From Alphaproteobacteria bacterium UBA6544 (GTDB lineage: Bacteria > Pseudomonadota > Alphaproteobacteria > UBA8366): a stretch of DNA of 14,078 nt. Positions 1 through 7,240 of the stretch are shown here, piece after piece. Positions within the stretch are counted from its first letter, which is position 1. Each line of letters starts with the position of its first letter. A program made the translations under genes and the position numbers. The notes under the pieces were generated by a model. It was not told the origin of the DNA, ran no database searches, and saw nothing but the letters and a program-made list of their open reading frames with translations. The DNA lies in assembly GCA_002434595.1 (NCBI GenBank), contig DJKK01000257.1, positions 16,862 through 30,939 on the forward strand. Reading direction: 5' to 3'.

Positions 1-182
1 ATCGTGATACCGATGCCCTGGGATTGCTCGACCCGGTAGTGACTGTCGTTAAGCCATGCCTTGTCGTCGGCGATCTTCTTAGCCAAGGGCGCCACCCGCT
101 GTAGGATTTCCTTGGGGTCGCTATGCACCGCCTGTATGTCCTTCACGTCGGCAATGAACTGTCCCATCGTATAACCGTCCAC
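1..182 (-). CDS. Partial protein, possibly small cupin / cysteine-dioxygenase-like enzyme (5' part only)
   Basis: The first 60 codons are present and the gene runs off the left edge. I place the start at GTG 182 because AGGAG lies 7 nt upstream in the minus-strand reading. An in-frame ATG at 167 has no comparable site. The visible protein starts VDGYTMGQFIADVKDIQAV and continues with a helical stretch and the segment DDKAWLNDSHYRVEQSQGIG. A helical N-terminus followed by a 'WL...Y...QG.G' stretch resembles the lead-in to the double-stranded beta helix of small cupin enzymes related to cysteine dioxygenase. The metal-binding histidines would lie beyond the edge, so this is only a suggestion. 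It lies on the same strand as the hydantoinase-type operon at 426-4956 but 243 bp beyond it, so it may be a separate transcript or the operon's last gene. It is a real gene with fair certainty; the family call is weak. Confidence 0.55.
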   Translation of the reverse strand, partial: MDGYTMGQFIADVKDIQAVHSDPKEILQRVAPLAKKIADDKAWLNDSHYRVEQSQGIGIT

Positions 183-425
183 GGTCTTTCTCCTGGCATG
201 AATGTATTCGCCCAGTGATATATGAGGAGTGCCCGGTTTCCACAGATCTGCCCGGCTCCCCTCCCGACAAGGCATACCCTTCGTTTCCCGGAATCGCGTC
301 GGCGATATCCAGGCCCCTTTTTGATCACCTAACTTCGCGGCTCAATTGGCCAAGCCTGCGCCTGCGAAAGCGGGGGGCTCTTCGGCCGATGAACGAATTC
401 AAGTAATCTGTTCCTCACTTTGCCC

Positions 426-1181
426 CTAAAACTTCGAAAACAGACTCGTAAAGCCCTGGAACTGGTCCTTGATCCCAAACGTCCGCAGGGCGTGCCAGTA
501 GGTCACCACGTTGATGCTGATGACCGGCTTGCCGAGCCAGCGCTCGGCCTCGTCGGCGATGCGGGCACCTGGCAGGTTGGCACCGAACTGGACAAGACAT
601 TCGACGGATGTGTCGTCGATTTCCTTGAAGGCGGTGACGATCTCCTCGTCGGTCAGATGGCAATAGGTCGCCGGGCTCTTGCCCTTCAGGTGGTTGTATT
701 TAACGATTTCGTAGCCGAGCTCGCCGAAGAGGCTTTCCATCTTCGGCTCGATTGTTTTGTAGTAGGGCTCGACGATGGAAATCTTCTTCTTGATCCCGTG
801 CAGCTTGAGCGCCTCGCGCACGCCGTCGACTGCGGTCGAAACACCAATGTCGCGCCCCGCCCGGTCGCGCATGCGCTGCTTTAGATCCTCGACCGATTTG
901 AGCGTGCCGCCCCAAACCGACAGTGCCGATATACCAAGCACGAGATAGTCCGGCTCACAGGTCATCACCCGTTCGACCGCACCGTTCAAGCCGGCGTCGA
1001 TCAACTCGATGCTCTTGTCGAAACTGTTATCGTCCGTCGTCGGGATATTTTCGATATGCATGCGGCCGAGGTGATTGGTCACCCCGGGCGGGCGCATGTC
1101 GTCGTATTCCGGCTGGACCACGGTATTGGTGGACGGCGTGGTGACCGCCATCTTCGCACGATACCCGAGATAATCGACCAT
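426..1181 (-). CDS. Asp/Glu racemase-superfamily protein, arylmalonate decarboxylase / maleate isomerase-like
   Basis: A 251-residue protein, the normal length for this family. ATG 1181 is preceded by GGGAGG with a 6-nt spacer. The N-terminal PSTNTVVQPE (residues 16-25) matches the substrate-carboxylate-binding loop of maleate isomerase and arylmalonate decarboxylase. The C-terminal half carries the LGKPVISIN (216-224) and YWHALRTFGI (228-237) stretches typical of the group. Family members use one or two catalytic cysteines, but I see none at either expected place. The first-lobe segment reads LGISALSVWGG (82-92) and the second reads QFGANLPG (198-205), with Phe199 where arylmalonate decarboxylase has its cysteine. 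Cys75, Cys174 and Cys195 lie elsewhere. It is the last gene of the hyuA1-hyuB1 operon, 21 bp after hyuB1, so it probably acts on the same substrate, as a racemase, isomerase or decarboxylase-like step, or in a non-cysteine role. The fold call is firm; the reaction is unknown. Confidence 0.85.
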   Translation of the reverse strand: MVDYLGYRAKMAVTTPSTNTVVQPEYDDMRPPGVTNHLGRMHIENIPTTDDNSFDKSIELIDAGLNGAVERVMTCEPDYLVLGISALSVWGGTLKSVEDLKQRMRDRAGRDIGVSTAVDGVREALKLHGIKKKISIVEPYYKTIEPKMESLFGELGYEIVKYNHLKGKSPATYCHLTDEEIVTAFKEIDDTSVECLVQFGANLPGARIADEAERWLGKPVISINVVTYWHALRTFGIKDQFQGFTSLFSKF

Positions 1182-1202
1182 GTTCTGCCTCCCAATGGGA
1201 CG

Positions 1203-2870
1203 TCAGACGTCCCGTCCGTAATCCCGCTTGGCACCCTCTTTGGTCACATATCCTGCCTTCACGTCGCGGGCGATGTTCTCAGGATCGCGTTCACCCGGGT
1301 CGCCGTGACCGCCGCCGCCCGGCAGCTGCAGGTGCACCACTTCCCCGATCTTGAAGGGGAATTCGGGCGAACTCGACGGCGCGATAGGCTTGTCGTCGAC
1401 CGCAATACGCGCGAGCGCCCCCGGCTTGCCGCCACCGAGTCCCTGTGGCGGAAATCGCATGCGACCGGCAGCGCCGGAGAAGACCAGCGGCTGTTTCGGC
1501 GCGGTCCCGGGCTCGTAAGCTTCGAAGATCAACTCCTGTCCCAAACCGCCCCGCGAGGTGCCGGGGCCGCCCGAATCCGGAATGAGCTCGCGGGCGTGAT
1601 AGAGGATCGGTGTCTCATGCTCCGACCATTCGATAGACACGTCTCGGACATTATAGGGGAAGCTCACGGCGGAGAGGCCGTCGCGCCCGGGGCGCCCGCC
1701 CATGCCACCGAACGAGTGCTGGTGCAGCGCATAGGCCTCGCCGTCCGGCTTGTTGCCGGTGACGTAGAACTGCCAGGTCGGGAGCGAGCCTGACTCCGCG
1801 GGCACCCGGTCTGGCACGATGCGCGAGAAGATCTTGAACATCAGTTCCGCCACCAGCATGCCAGCGCTGAGGCGCCAGAAACACGGCGCCGGATAGGTCG
1901 GGTTAAGCAGGCTGCCGTCCGGCGCGTTCAAGGTGATCGGCCGGTAGGTGCCCTGATTGTTCGGCAGGCTCGGGTCGCAGATCATCTTGACCGGCACCGC
2001 CACATAGGCGCGCGAGAAGTTGATTGGGCAATTGACCGGACGGCGCACCTGCGGCGCCGTCCCATCGAAATCAACATAGATCTGATCACCCTCAATCTTG
2101 ACGGACACGACGAGCGGCTGCGGCTCATCGATGCCATCGATGTCCATCATCATTTCCTCGCGCCATTCACCGTCGGGGAGCTCGCGCAGCCCGGCGCGGA
2201 TACCGGCTTCGGTGCGGCCAGTGATCTCGTCAGATATCTCTTTCAGGTCCGCGAAGCCAAATTCGTCGCAGAGGCGCTCCATCTCGCGGCAGCCGGCCCA
2301 GCCCGTCGCGACCTGCGCCCGGAGATCACCGATCATCTTTTCGGAATAACGCACGTTGCGCCGGATCAGGTCGAACAGCATCTCGTTCGGCTCACCGGCG
2401 TCGTAGAGGCGCAACATCGGAATGATCAGGCCCTCCTCAAAGACCTCCTCCGAGAGGCCGGAGCCCTTCCGGCCGCCGATATCGACGTGATGGATCGTGT
2501 TGACCGCAAAGCCGACGAGCTTGCCCTCGTAAAAGGCGGGCGTGGTGATGAAGACGTCCGCAGTCTGCCCATTGCAAAGCCAAGGGTCATTGCAGATGAA
2601 GACATCGCCCGGGTTCACTGTCTCCGGCGGGAAGGCATCGACTAGATTGGCGCCGAAGGCCGGCATACAGCCGGTATGGCCGGTGGCGCCCAGCCAAGTC
2701 TGCGCCATCAGGTGCCCCCGGTCGTCGAGGAGACCCGTCGACATGTCGTGCACTTCGACCACGTCGTGGCTGAAGGCGGTGCGGAACATAGTCGTCGCCA
2801 TCTCGTCCGCGATCGCGATGAGGCGCGGCCAGACAACATCGAGCGGCAGTTCGGAATTGCGCATGTTCAT
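1203..2870 (-). CDS. hyuB: Hydantoinase B / oxoprolinase-family subunit (HyuB1)
   Basis: About 555 residues, the usual HyuB length. HyuB-type proteins pair with HyuA to form ATP-dependent hydantoinases, 5-oxoprolinases or related carboxylases; HyuA activates the substrate with ATP and HyuB completes hydrolysis or transfer. Family marks are NDPW (94-97), NTIHHVDIGG (124-133), the Gly-rich SFGGMGGRPGRDG region, DSGGPGTSRGGLGQE, and a C-terminal PGGGGHGDPGERD. The segment that usually reads GTHLPD reads CNGQTAD here, so the conserved His is Gln102; HyuB2 in this window keeps the His. Start choice: a GTG (2873) and two ATGs (2870, 2864) lie together just after the hyuA1 stop. AGGAG sits 6 nt before the GTG and 9 nt before ATG 2870. 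I report 2870, with 2873 equally possible. The near-zero gap to hyuA1 implies translational coupling. The substrate cannot be read from the sequence. Confidence 0.93.
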   Translation of the reverse strand: MNMRNSELPLDVVWPRLIAIADEMATTMFRTAFSHDVVEVHDMSTGLLDDRGHLMAQTWLGATGHTGCMPAFGANLVDAFPPETVNPGDVFICNDPWLCNGQTADVFITTPAFYEGKLVGFAVNTIHHVDIGGRKGSGLSEEVFEEGLIIPMLRLYDAGEPNEMLFDLIRRNVRYSEKMIGDLRAQVATGWAGCREMERLCDEFGFADLKEISDEITGRTEAGIRAGLRELPDGEWREEMMMDIDGIDEPQPLVVSVKIEGDQIYVDFDGTAPQVRRPVNCPINFSRAYVAVPVKMICDPSLPNNQGTYRPITLNAPDGSLLNPTYPAPCFWRLSAGMLVAELMFKIFSRIVPDRVPAESGSLPTWQFYVTGNKPDGEAYALHQHSFGGMGGRPGRDGLSAVSFPYNVRDVSIEWSEHETPILYHARELIPDSGGPGTSRGGLGQELIFEAYEPGTAPKQPLVFSGAAGRMRFPPQGLGGGKPGALARIAVDDKPIAPSSSPEFPFKIGEVVHLQLPGGGGHGDPGERDPENIARDVKAGYVTKEGAKRDYGRDV

Positions 2871-2874
2871 CACC

Positions 2875-4956
2875 TCACACTCCTTCCAGGCTCACGACGA
2901 GCGAGCCGTATTCGTCGATCTCCACCAAGCCGTCGATATCGACGATAGTCGTCGAGGTGACTTCCTCTATCACGCAGGGGCCCTTGAACGTCATGCCGGG
3001 CCGCAGGGTCTCGCGTTCGTAGACAGCGAAGGTTATCAATTCGCCGCGTGAAGCGGAATAGGCCAGCCGTTCGCCGGTCTGTGTCGCGGCCGCGCCGTCG
3101 CCGCTCTCGGACGGTGTCAGCTGCAATCCGGCCCCGGCGATTTCGCCGAGGACCCGCAGGTTTACGATTTCCGCAGGTACATCGTCGTAGAAATAGCCGT
3201 ACTTGTCGCGGTAAAGGCGGGCGAAAGTTTCAGATACGGATTCGCCATCCGGACGACCCTCCAGCGGCACCGTGACCTGGTAGCTCTGGCCGATATATCC
3301 GACATCAAGCGCCCGGCGATAACTGCGTTCGCCCGAGGCCTCGATCCCTTTGAGCAGGGCATCAATCTCCTTCGCCATCGCGTCCATGCGTGCCGTGATG
3401 TCGTCCGCATCGAGGCCGAGGATCGGCGCCTTATAGGTCCGAACGATATCGTAGGCGGGCGGCGCCACCAGCAGGCCGAGGGCGGAGAGCACGCCCGCGC
3501 GCAGCGGCACGATCAGCTTTTGGATGTACAGCTTCCGGGCAAGGTTGTAGGCATGCACCGGCCCGGCACCGCCAAAGGCCACCATGGTCGCCGCTTCGGG
3601 GTTGCCGCCTCGCTCCGTCACGTGCATACGAACGGCGGCCGCCATCGTCTCGTTTATGACGTCGTGGACTGTCCAGGCGGCCTGCAAGGTCGTGCGTCCC
3701 TGGGGCATGCCGATGTCGCGTTGGAGACCTGCGGCGGCGCCATCGGCATCGAGCGCCATGCTGCCGCCCGCGAAATTCCCCGGGTTTAGGTAACCAAGCG
3801 TCAAGTCTGCATCGGTTACGGTTGGCCGTGTGCCACCCTGCCGGTAGCAGATGGGTCCGGGATCAGCGCTGGCGCTCTCCGGCCCCACCTGCACGATTCC
3901 CATCTGATTGACCCCGGCGATACTGCCGCCGCCGGCGCCGATCTCGATCATATTGACGGCCGGCACACCGACCGGGAACCCGCTGGACTTGGTAAACCGT
4001 TTGGAGCGCGCGACTTCCAATTCATCGGTGATCGGCAGCGCCTGGTCGCGGATGAGGCACGCCTTCGCCGTCGTGCCGCCCATGTCGAACGACAGGACGT
4101 CCTGAATATTCATCAGCTCGGCCAGCTGCCGCCCAACGATGGCGCCCGCGACCGGGCCCGATTCAATCAAACGGATCGGAAAGTCGCCGGCGGTTTTGGT
4201 TGACCCCAGTCCGCCGTTCGAGAGCATGATATGGAGCGGCGCAGTATAGCCCGTGCTGTTGAGGCCCTTATCCAGGTTGGCAAGATAGTGCTGCGCCAAA
4301 GGTTTCACGTACGCGTTGACCACCGTGGTGCTAGTCCGCTCGAATTCCTTGATCTGCGGCAGCACATCGGAGGAGAGCGTCACCGCGATCTCCGGCGACA
4401 GTTCCTGCAAGATCTCCGCCGCCGCCCGCTCATTGGACGGGTTCAAATAGGAATGCAGGAAGGCGATGGCAACAGATGTGACACCTTCCTGCCGCATCAC
4501 TTCGACAGCGTGTTCGATATCGGCCCGACTGACCTGCTTCAAAACATTGCCATCCGAGAACACACGCTCGTCGACCGGTAGTCGCAGCCAGCGGGGCGCA
4601 AGCGGGGGCGGTGGATCGGAGAACAGCTCGTAGGTCGTGACCCGAACATGGCGGCGCAATTCCAGTATGTCGCGAAACCCTTTCGTGGTCAGGAGCGCGG
4701 TCACCGCCCCTTTCCGCTCGATCACCGAATTCGCAACAAGGGTCGTCGCATGGGCGAAGCGCCGTGTCGCCGACACGTGGTCCGAGCACCGGTCGTCGAA
4801 GGCTTTCACACCCGCGAGAATGCCGACGGACGGATCGGCCGGCGTGGTCAGTGATTTTGCGATGTGTATCTGGTTGTCGTTCTCATCGAGCAGCACGAAA
4901 TCCGTAAAGGTTCCGCCGACGTCCACGCCCAACCGGTATTGCTGATCTTCGCTCAC
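2875..4956 (-). CDS. hyuA: Hydantoinase A / oxoprolinase-family ATP-dependent subunit (HyuA1)
   Basis: A 693-residue protein with the full HyuA layout: an N-terminal actin-like domain (DVGGTFTD, 12-19), a central hydantoinase/oxoprolinase domain (ESGPVAG 265-271, DMGGTTAK 291-298, GAGGGSIA 340-347, later GGAGPVHA), and a C-terminal beta-rich domain. The glycine/Asp/Thr motifs form the ATP phosphate pocket. It should phosphorylate a lactam, imide or carboxyl-type substrate for HyuB. I choose GTG 4956 because GGGAGG ends 4 nt before it. A longer reading from TTG 4968 would place that ribosome-binding site inside the coding region. HATTLVANSVIERKG (68-82) and DMGGTTAK differ from the HGTTTTTNAVLERK and DMGGTSTD of HyuA2, placing the two in different subfamilies. 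It is the first gene of the hyuA1-hyuB1-racemase-like operon, 64 bp after the ddl-like gene on the same strand. Its ribosome-binding site lies in a 9-bp inverted repeat. Confidence 0.94.
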   Translation of the reverse strand: MSEDQQYRLGVDVGGTFTDFVLLDENDNQIHIAKSLTTPADPSVGILAGVKAFDDRCSDHVSATRRFAHATTLVANSVIERKGAVTALLTTKGFRDILELRRHVRVTTYELFSDPPPPLAPRWLRLPVDERVFSDGNVLKQVSRADIEHAVEVMRQEGVTSVAIAFLHSYLNPSNERAAAEILQELSPEIAVTLSSDVLPQIKEFERTSTTVVNAYVKPLAQHYLANLDKGLNSTGYTAPLHIMLSNGGLGSTKTAGDFPIRLIESGPVAGAIVGRQLAELMNIQDVLSFDMGGTTAKACLIRDQALPITDELEVARSKRFTKSSGFPVGVPAVNMIEIGAGGGSIAGVNQMGIVQVGPESASADPGPICYRQGGTRPTVTDADLTLGYLNPGNFAGGSMALDADGAAAGLQRDIGMPQGRTTLQAAWTVHDVINETMAAAVRMHVTERGGNPEAATMVAFGGAGPVHAYNLARKLYIQKLIVPLRAGVLSALGLLVAPPAYDIVRTYKAPILGLDADDITARMDAMAKEIDALLKGIEASGERSYRRALDVGYIGQSYQVTVPLEGRPDGESVSETFARLYRDKYGYFYDDVPAEIVNLRVLGEIAGAGLQLTPSESGDGAAATQTGERLAYSASRGELITFAVYERETLRPGMTFKGPCVIEEVTSTTIVDIDGLVEIDEYGSLVVSLEGV

Positions 4957-4994
4957 GTTACCTCCCAAGCGCCGCTCCGGCTATTGAGGTAACG
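4956..4994 (-). promoter_or_regulatory. Inverted repeat enclosing the hyuA1 ribosome-binding site
   Basis: A perfect 9-bp inverted repeat, CGTTACCTC (4956-4964) and GAGGTAACG (4986-4994), with a 21-base centre that itself holds GCCG-GAG-CGGC. In the hyuA1 leader the 3' arm contains the GAGG of the Shine-Dalgarno and ends on the first base of the GTG start. If it folds in RNA it would mask translation initiation. It could instead be a protein-binding operator in DNA. The repeat is seen directly; its role is inferred. Confidence 0.5.
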
Positions 4995-5020
4995 GCGCGC
5001 GGGCGTCCGGCAAGCGTTTC

Positions 5021-6232
5021 TCACTCATACGGCCGCTTAAAGAGACGGGCGTCTTTCGGTGTCGGGTCAGCCGGAAGGCGCGAGTGGCGAAATTCGACCA
5101 CCGCCTCCTCGATGAGATGGGTGAGCAGTTCCGTGAACAGCATTGGTGGATCGGACGCTTCCCAGAGGAAATAGCCGAACGAGCCAGGACACGGATTGAC
5201 TTCGTTCAGCCAGATTTCGCCCGTTTCGGCGTCGCCGAGGAAATCGATACGGGGCGCGCCCGTGCCGCCTACAGCGGTGAACGCCTCACCCGCCCAATTG
5301 CGGATTTTGGCCTCCACGTCTGTCGGCAGTTCGGGATTGATATCGCGCGTTAAAGACAACATCCCTTCACTCACGGCACCCGGCGCCTTGCCACCGCCTT
5401 TCTTGCCGCCCCCACCCGACAAGTACTTCTCCTTGAAGTCGAGCAGTTCGGCAATTCGCTTCGGGCGTTCGATGGCGGAGGTCCGTATCGCGCCGTCGAA
5501 CGTGGCGACCGCGACGTTGTACTCGACAAGGTTCGGCACGAAAGGCTCCATGATAGCCACCGGATCGAGCCGGAAAATCGTTGGCAGAACCTCGCGTAGT
5601 TCCTTCATATCTTCCACCTTGGAGACGCCGATGGAGCTGCCGAGATGGCATGGTTTCACGCAGGCCGGAAACTTTGCATTGCCGACGGCCTCCGCAAGGG
5701 CGTCGCCCGACATTATTACACCTTCGGCGGGTCGTCGAAGGATGGCGCAGCCGAGCTGCGGAATATCGTGCCCCGCCAAGAGACGCTTCGTCACCGACTT
5801 GTCCATGAGCGCCGCGGACGCGAGTGTCCGCATGCCGGTGTACGGAATTCCGGCCATCTCAAAGAGCCCCTGGATTTGGCCATCCTCACCCTGATTGCCA
5901 TGAAATGCGAGCAAGGCGGCATCGAATTTCTTCGCACCGCCACGCCCAAAAAGACCCGCTTTCTTGGGTATAAGACAGCCTTCCCCATCGCCGCCTGCAT
6001 CCAGCATGACCTCCGTCAACGCGCGACGCGTATTGTCGTCCGGGAGATAGTTCGCGCGGTCACGTAACGGGTCACCAATAAACCAGTTGCCATCGGTCGA
6101 GATATAGACGGGAAAGGCGTCGTAGGCCGAAGCATCTACCGCCGCCAACGCCTGCAAGCCGGTCACGGCACTCACATCGTGCTCCGGCGAACGTCCGCCA
6201 AACAATACCGCTATTCTGCGTTTTGTCGTCAT
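5021..6232 (-). CDS. ddl: D-alanine--D-alanine ligase-like ATP-grasp enzyme with atypical C-terminal pocket
   Basis: A 403-residue protein, longer than typical Ddl (about 300-370). ATG 6232 has AAGGA with a 7-nt spacer; an upstream extension to 6265 is rejected. Family marks: GGRSPEHDVS (12-21), with Glu17 as the first-substrate glutamate; GEDGQIQG (115-122); GIPYTG; MDKSVTK (143-149); KPCHLGSSIGVSKV (193-206); EYNVAV (237-242); DFKEKY with Tyr270; RIDF (328-331); and NEVNPCPG (343-350) with Mg-binding Glu344 and Asn346. Two departures: the loop closing the active site contains GGGGKKGGGK (273-282), and the usual PGMTSHS-type segment reads PGSFGYFLW (349-357), so the Ser that contacts the second substrate's carboxylate appears lost. 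The second substrate may therefore not be D-Ala. It is divergent from the hydrolase/MurF-like pair and not among murC/murD/ftsQ genes, so it is probably an accessory rather than the housekeeping Ddl. It could be cotranscribed with hyuA1 downstream. Confidence 0.88.
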   Translation of the reverse strand: MTTKRRIAVLFGGRSPEHDVSAVTGLQALAAVDASAYDAFPVYISTDGNWFIGDPLRDRANYLPDDNTRRALTEVMLDAGGDGEGCLIPKKAGLFGRGGAKKFDAALLAFHGNQGEDGQIQGLFEMAGIPYTGMRTLASAALMDKSVTKRLLAGHDIPQLGCAILRRPAEGVIMSGDALAEAVGNAKFPACVKPCHLGSSIGVSKVEDMKELREVLPTIFRLDPVAIMEPFVPNLVEYNVAVATFDGAIRTSAIERPKRIAELLDFKEKYLSGGGGKKGGGKAPGAVSEGMLSLTRDINPELPTDVEAKIRNWAGEAFTAVGGTGAPRIDFLGDAETGEIWLNEVNPCPGSFGYFLWEASDPPMLFTELLTHLIEEAVVEFRHSRLPADPTPKDARLFKRPYE

Positions 6233-6282
6233 CGAGTCGTCCTTCCGCGATTCGCGCACACGCACCTAGCCGGCCGTTCCAG

Positions 6283-6311
6283 CGCCTGTATCAGAACGCT
6301 GATCGCAGGCG
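6283..6311. promoter_or_regulatory. Imperfect inverted repeat between divergent genes
   Basis: CGCCTG, one base, ATCAG, four-base loop AACG, CTGAT, two bases, CAGGCG: eleven pairs in two blocks. It lies in the 222-bp gap between the ddl-like gene (minus) and the alpha/beta hydrolase (plus), with no T-tract, so it is not a terminator. It could be a shared operator or a leader hairpin for the ddl-like transcript. I saw no convincing -35/-10 pair in either direction in this gap. Confidence 0.35.
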
Positions 6312-6454
6312 TAAAACATGGCAGTATCAGGGCTTTATCGTGATTTTGCGGGGCGGGTTCTTTCAAGGACGTGCCATTTCGGCTAATGGGTCGTGGGAGT
6401 ATACCGCCGGCACGGCGGTGCCTCGCTTATCGAGATTGTGCGAAACGGCTCCGG

Positions 6455-7240
6455 ATGTCCACTGAAACCCGGCAATACGAGCAAGACGGGCAGGTCATGA
6501 GCTACCAGTGCTTCGGCGACGCCGAGGCGCCATTCCAGCTCGTCTGGGCGCACGGCTGGGGACAGGATTGCACTGCATTGCAGCCGATTGCCGAAAGTTG
6601 GCGCTTAAGTGGTCAAAACCTCTTGATTGATTTTCCCGGTTTTGGCGCGTCGCCAAGACCGGCGAAGGACTGGGGAACCGCCGATTATGCGGATTATTGC
6701 GCCGCATTTCTGAACACGCTTCCGCCAGCACGGCGCCTCTGGGTCGGCCACTCGTTCGGTTGCCGGGTGGGGCTGCAGCTCGCCGCGCGACACCCGACAC
6801 TCGTCAATGGCCTATGCCTGATTGCCGCCGCAGGCCTGCCGCGCCGACGCTCACTTGCTTCGCGCCTGAAGGTCAAATCAAAGGTTGCTCTCTACAAGTC
6901 GCTCCGCGCGCTGCCCGTCGGCGACAAGGATCGCTTGCGCGAACGCTTCGGGAGTGCGGATTATCAAGCAGCCGGCGAGATGCGTGGCATCCTCAACAAA
7001 GTCGTCAACGAAGACCTGAGCGATGTCGCAAGAGAGATCAAATGTCAGGTAAAGCTGATCTACGGCAGTGCCGACGAGGAAACGCCGCCCGAAATTGGCC
7101 ATCGCCTGGCTCAATTGATTCCGGCTGCAGAGTTTGTGAAACTCGACGGTCTCGACCACTATTCCGTCTTGGACGGAGGGCGGCATCAGACCGCATTCCA
7201 ATTAAAGCGCTTCGTTGAGGCGATGGAGGATGAAGCATGA
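6455..7240 (+). CDS. Alpha/beta-fold hydrolase
   Basis: A 261-residue single-domain hydrolase when started at ATG 6455 (MSTETRQYEQDGQ). The longer reading from GTG 6371 adds 28 residues unlike a hydrolase N-terminus, with no usable ribosome-binding site. The site before 6455 is also weak, so the start is the least certain part. Marks: oxyanion-hole HGWGQ (33-37), DFPGFGAS (59-66), nucleophile elbow GHSFG with Ser100, the acid Asp207 in YGSADEETPP, and His235 in GLDHYSVL. The catalytic triad is complete. A basic segment, RRRSLASRLKVKSKVALYKS, forms part of the cap. There is no signal peptide, so it is likely cytoplasmic or at the inner face of the membrane. Its stop overlaps the next start (ATGA), so it is translationally coupled to the MurF-like ligase and should serve the same pathway, perhaps as an esterase or amidase for an activated or lipid-linked intermediate. 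The substrate is unknown. Confidence 0.9.
   Translation: MSTETRQYEQDGQVMSYQCFGDAEAPFQLVWAHGWGQDCTALQPIAESWRLSGQNLLIDFPGFGASPRPAKDWGTADYADYCAAFLNTLPPARRLWVGHSFGCRVGLQLAARHPTLVNGLCLIAAAGLPRRRSLASRLKVKSKVALYKSLRALPVGDKDRLRERFGSADYQAAGEMRGILNKVVNEDLSDVAREIKCQVKLIYGSADEETPPEIGHRLAQLIPAAEFVKLDGLDHYSVLDGGRHQTAFQLKRFVEAMEDEA

Noticed and set aside
143..328. Small open frame on the minus strand in the 183-425 gap
   Set aside because: It overlaps the start of the left-edge gene in another frame, is Arg/Gly-rich and has no clear ribosome-binding site.
183..425. Promoter or terminator in the gap after the racemase-like gene
   Set aside because: A TATAT-containing patch occurs near 219 but without a matching -35, and no stem with a T-run was found.
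1056..1793. Open frame of 245 codons on the plus strand opposite the racemase-like gene and hyuB1
   Set aside because: It spans two real genes and their gap, is Arg/Gly-rich and shows no domain. It is a codon-bias shadow.
4957..4968. TTG 4968 as start of hyuA1
   Set aside because: The Shine-Dalgarno GGGAGG lies between TTG 4968 and GTG 4956, so initiation at GTG 4956 fits better.
4957..5020. Inverted repeat after the ddl-like stop as a rho-independent terminator
   Set aside because: There is no T-tract in the direction of transcription, and the 3' arm ends at the next gene's start codon, so a regulatory role is more likely.
5196..5894. Open frame of 232 codons on the plus strand opposite the ddl-like gene
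   Set aside because: The composition is that of an antisense shadow, and the ddl-like frame has all its active-site motifs here.
6371..6454. N-terminal extension of the alpha/beta hydrolase to GTG 6371
   Set aside because: The 28 extra residues are Arg/Pro-rich and unlike the family, and the purine run before GTG 6371 is too close to serve as a ribosome-binding site.
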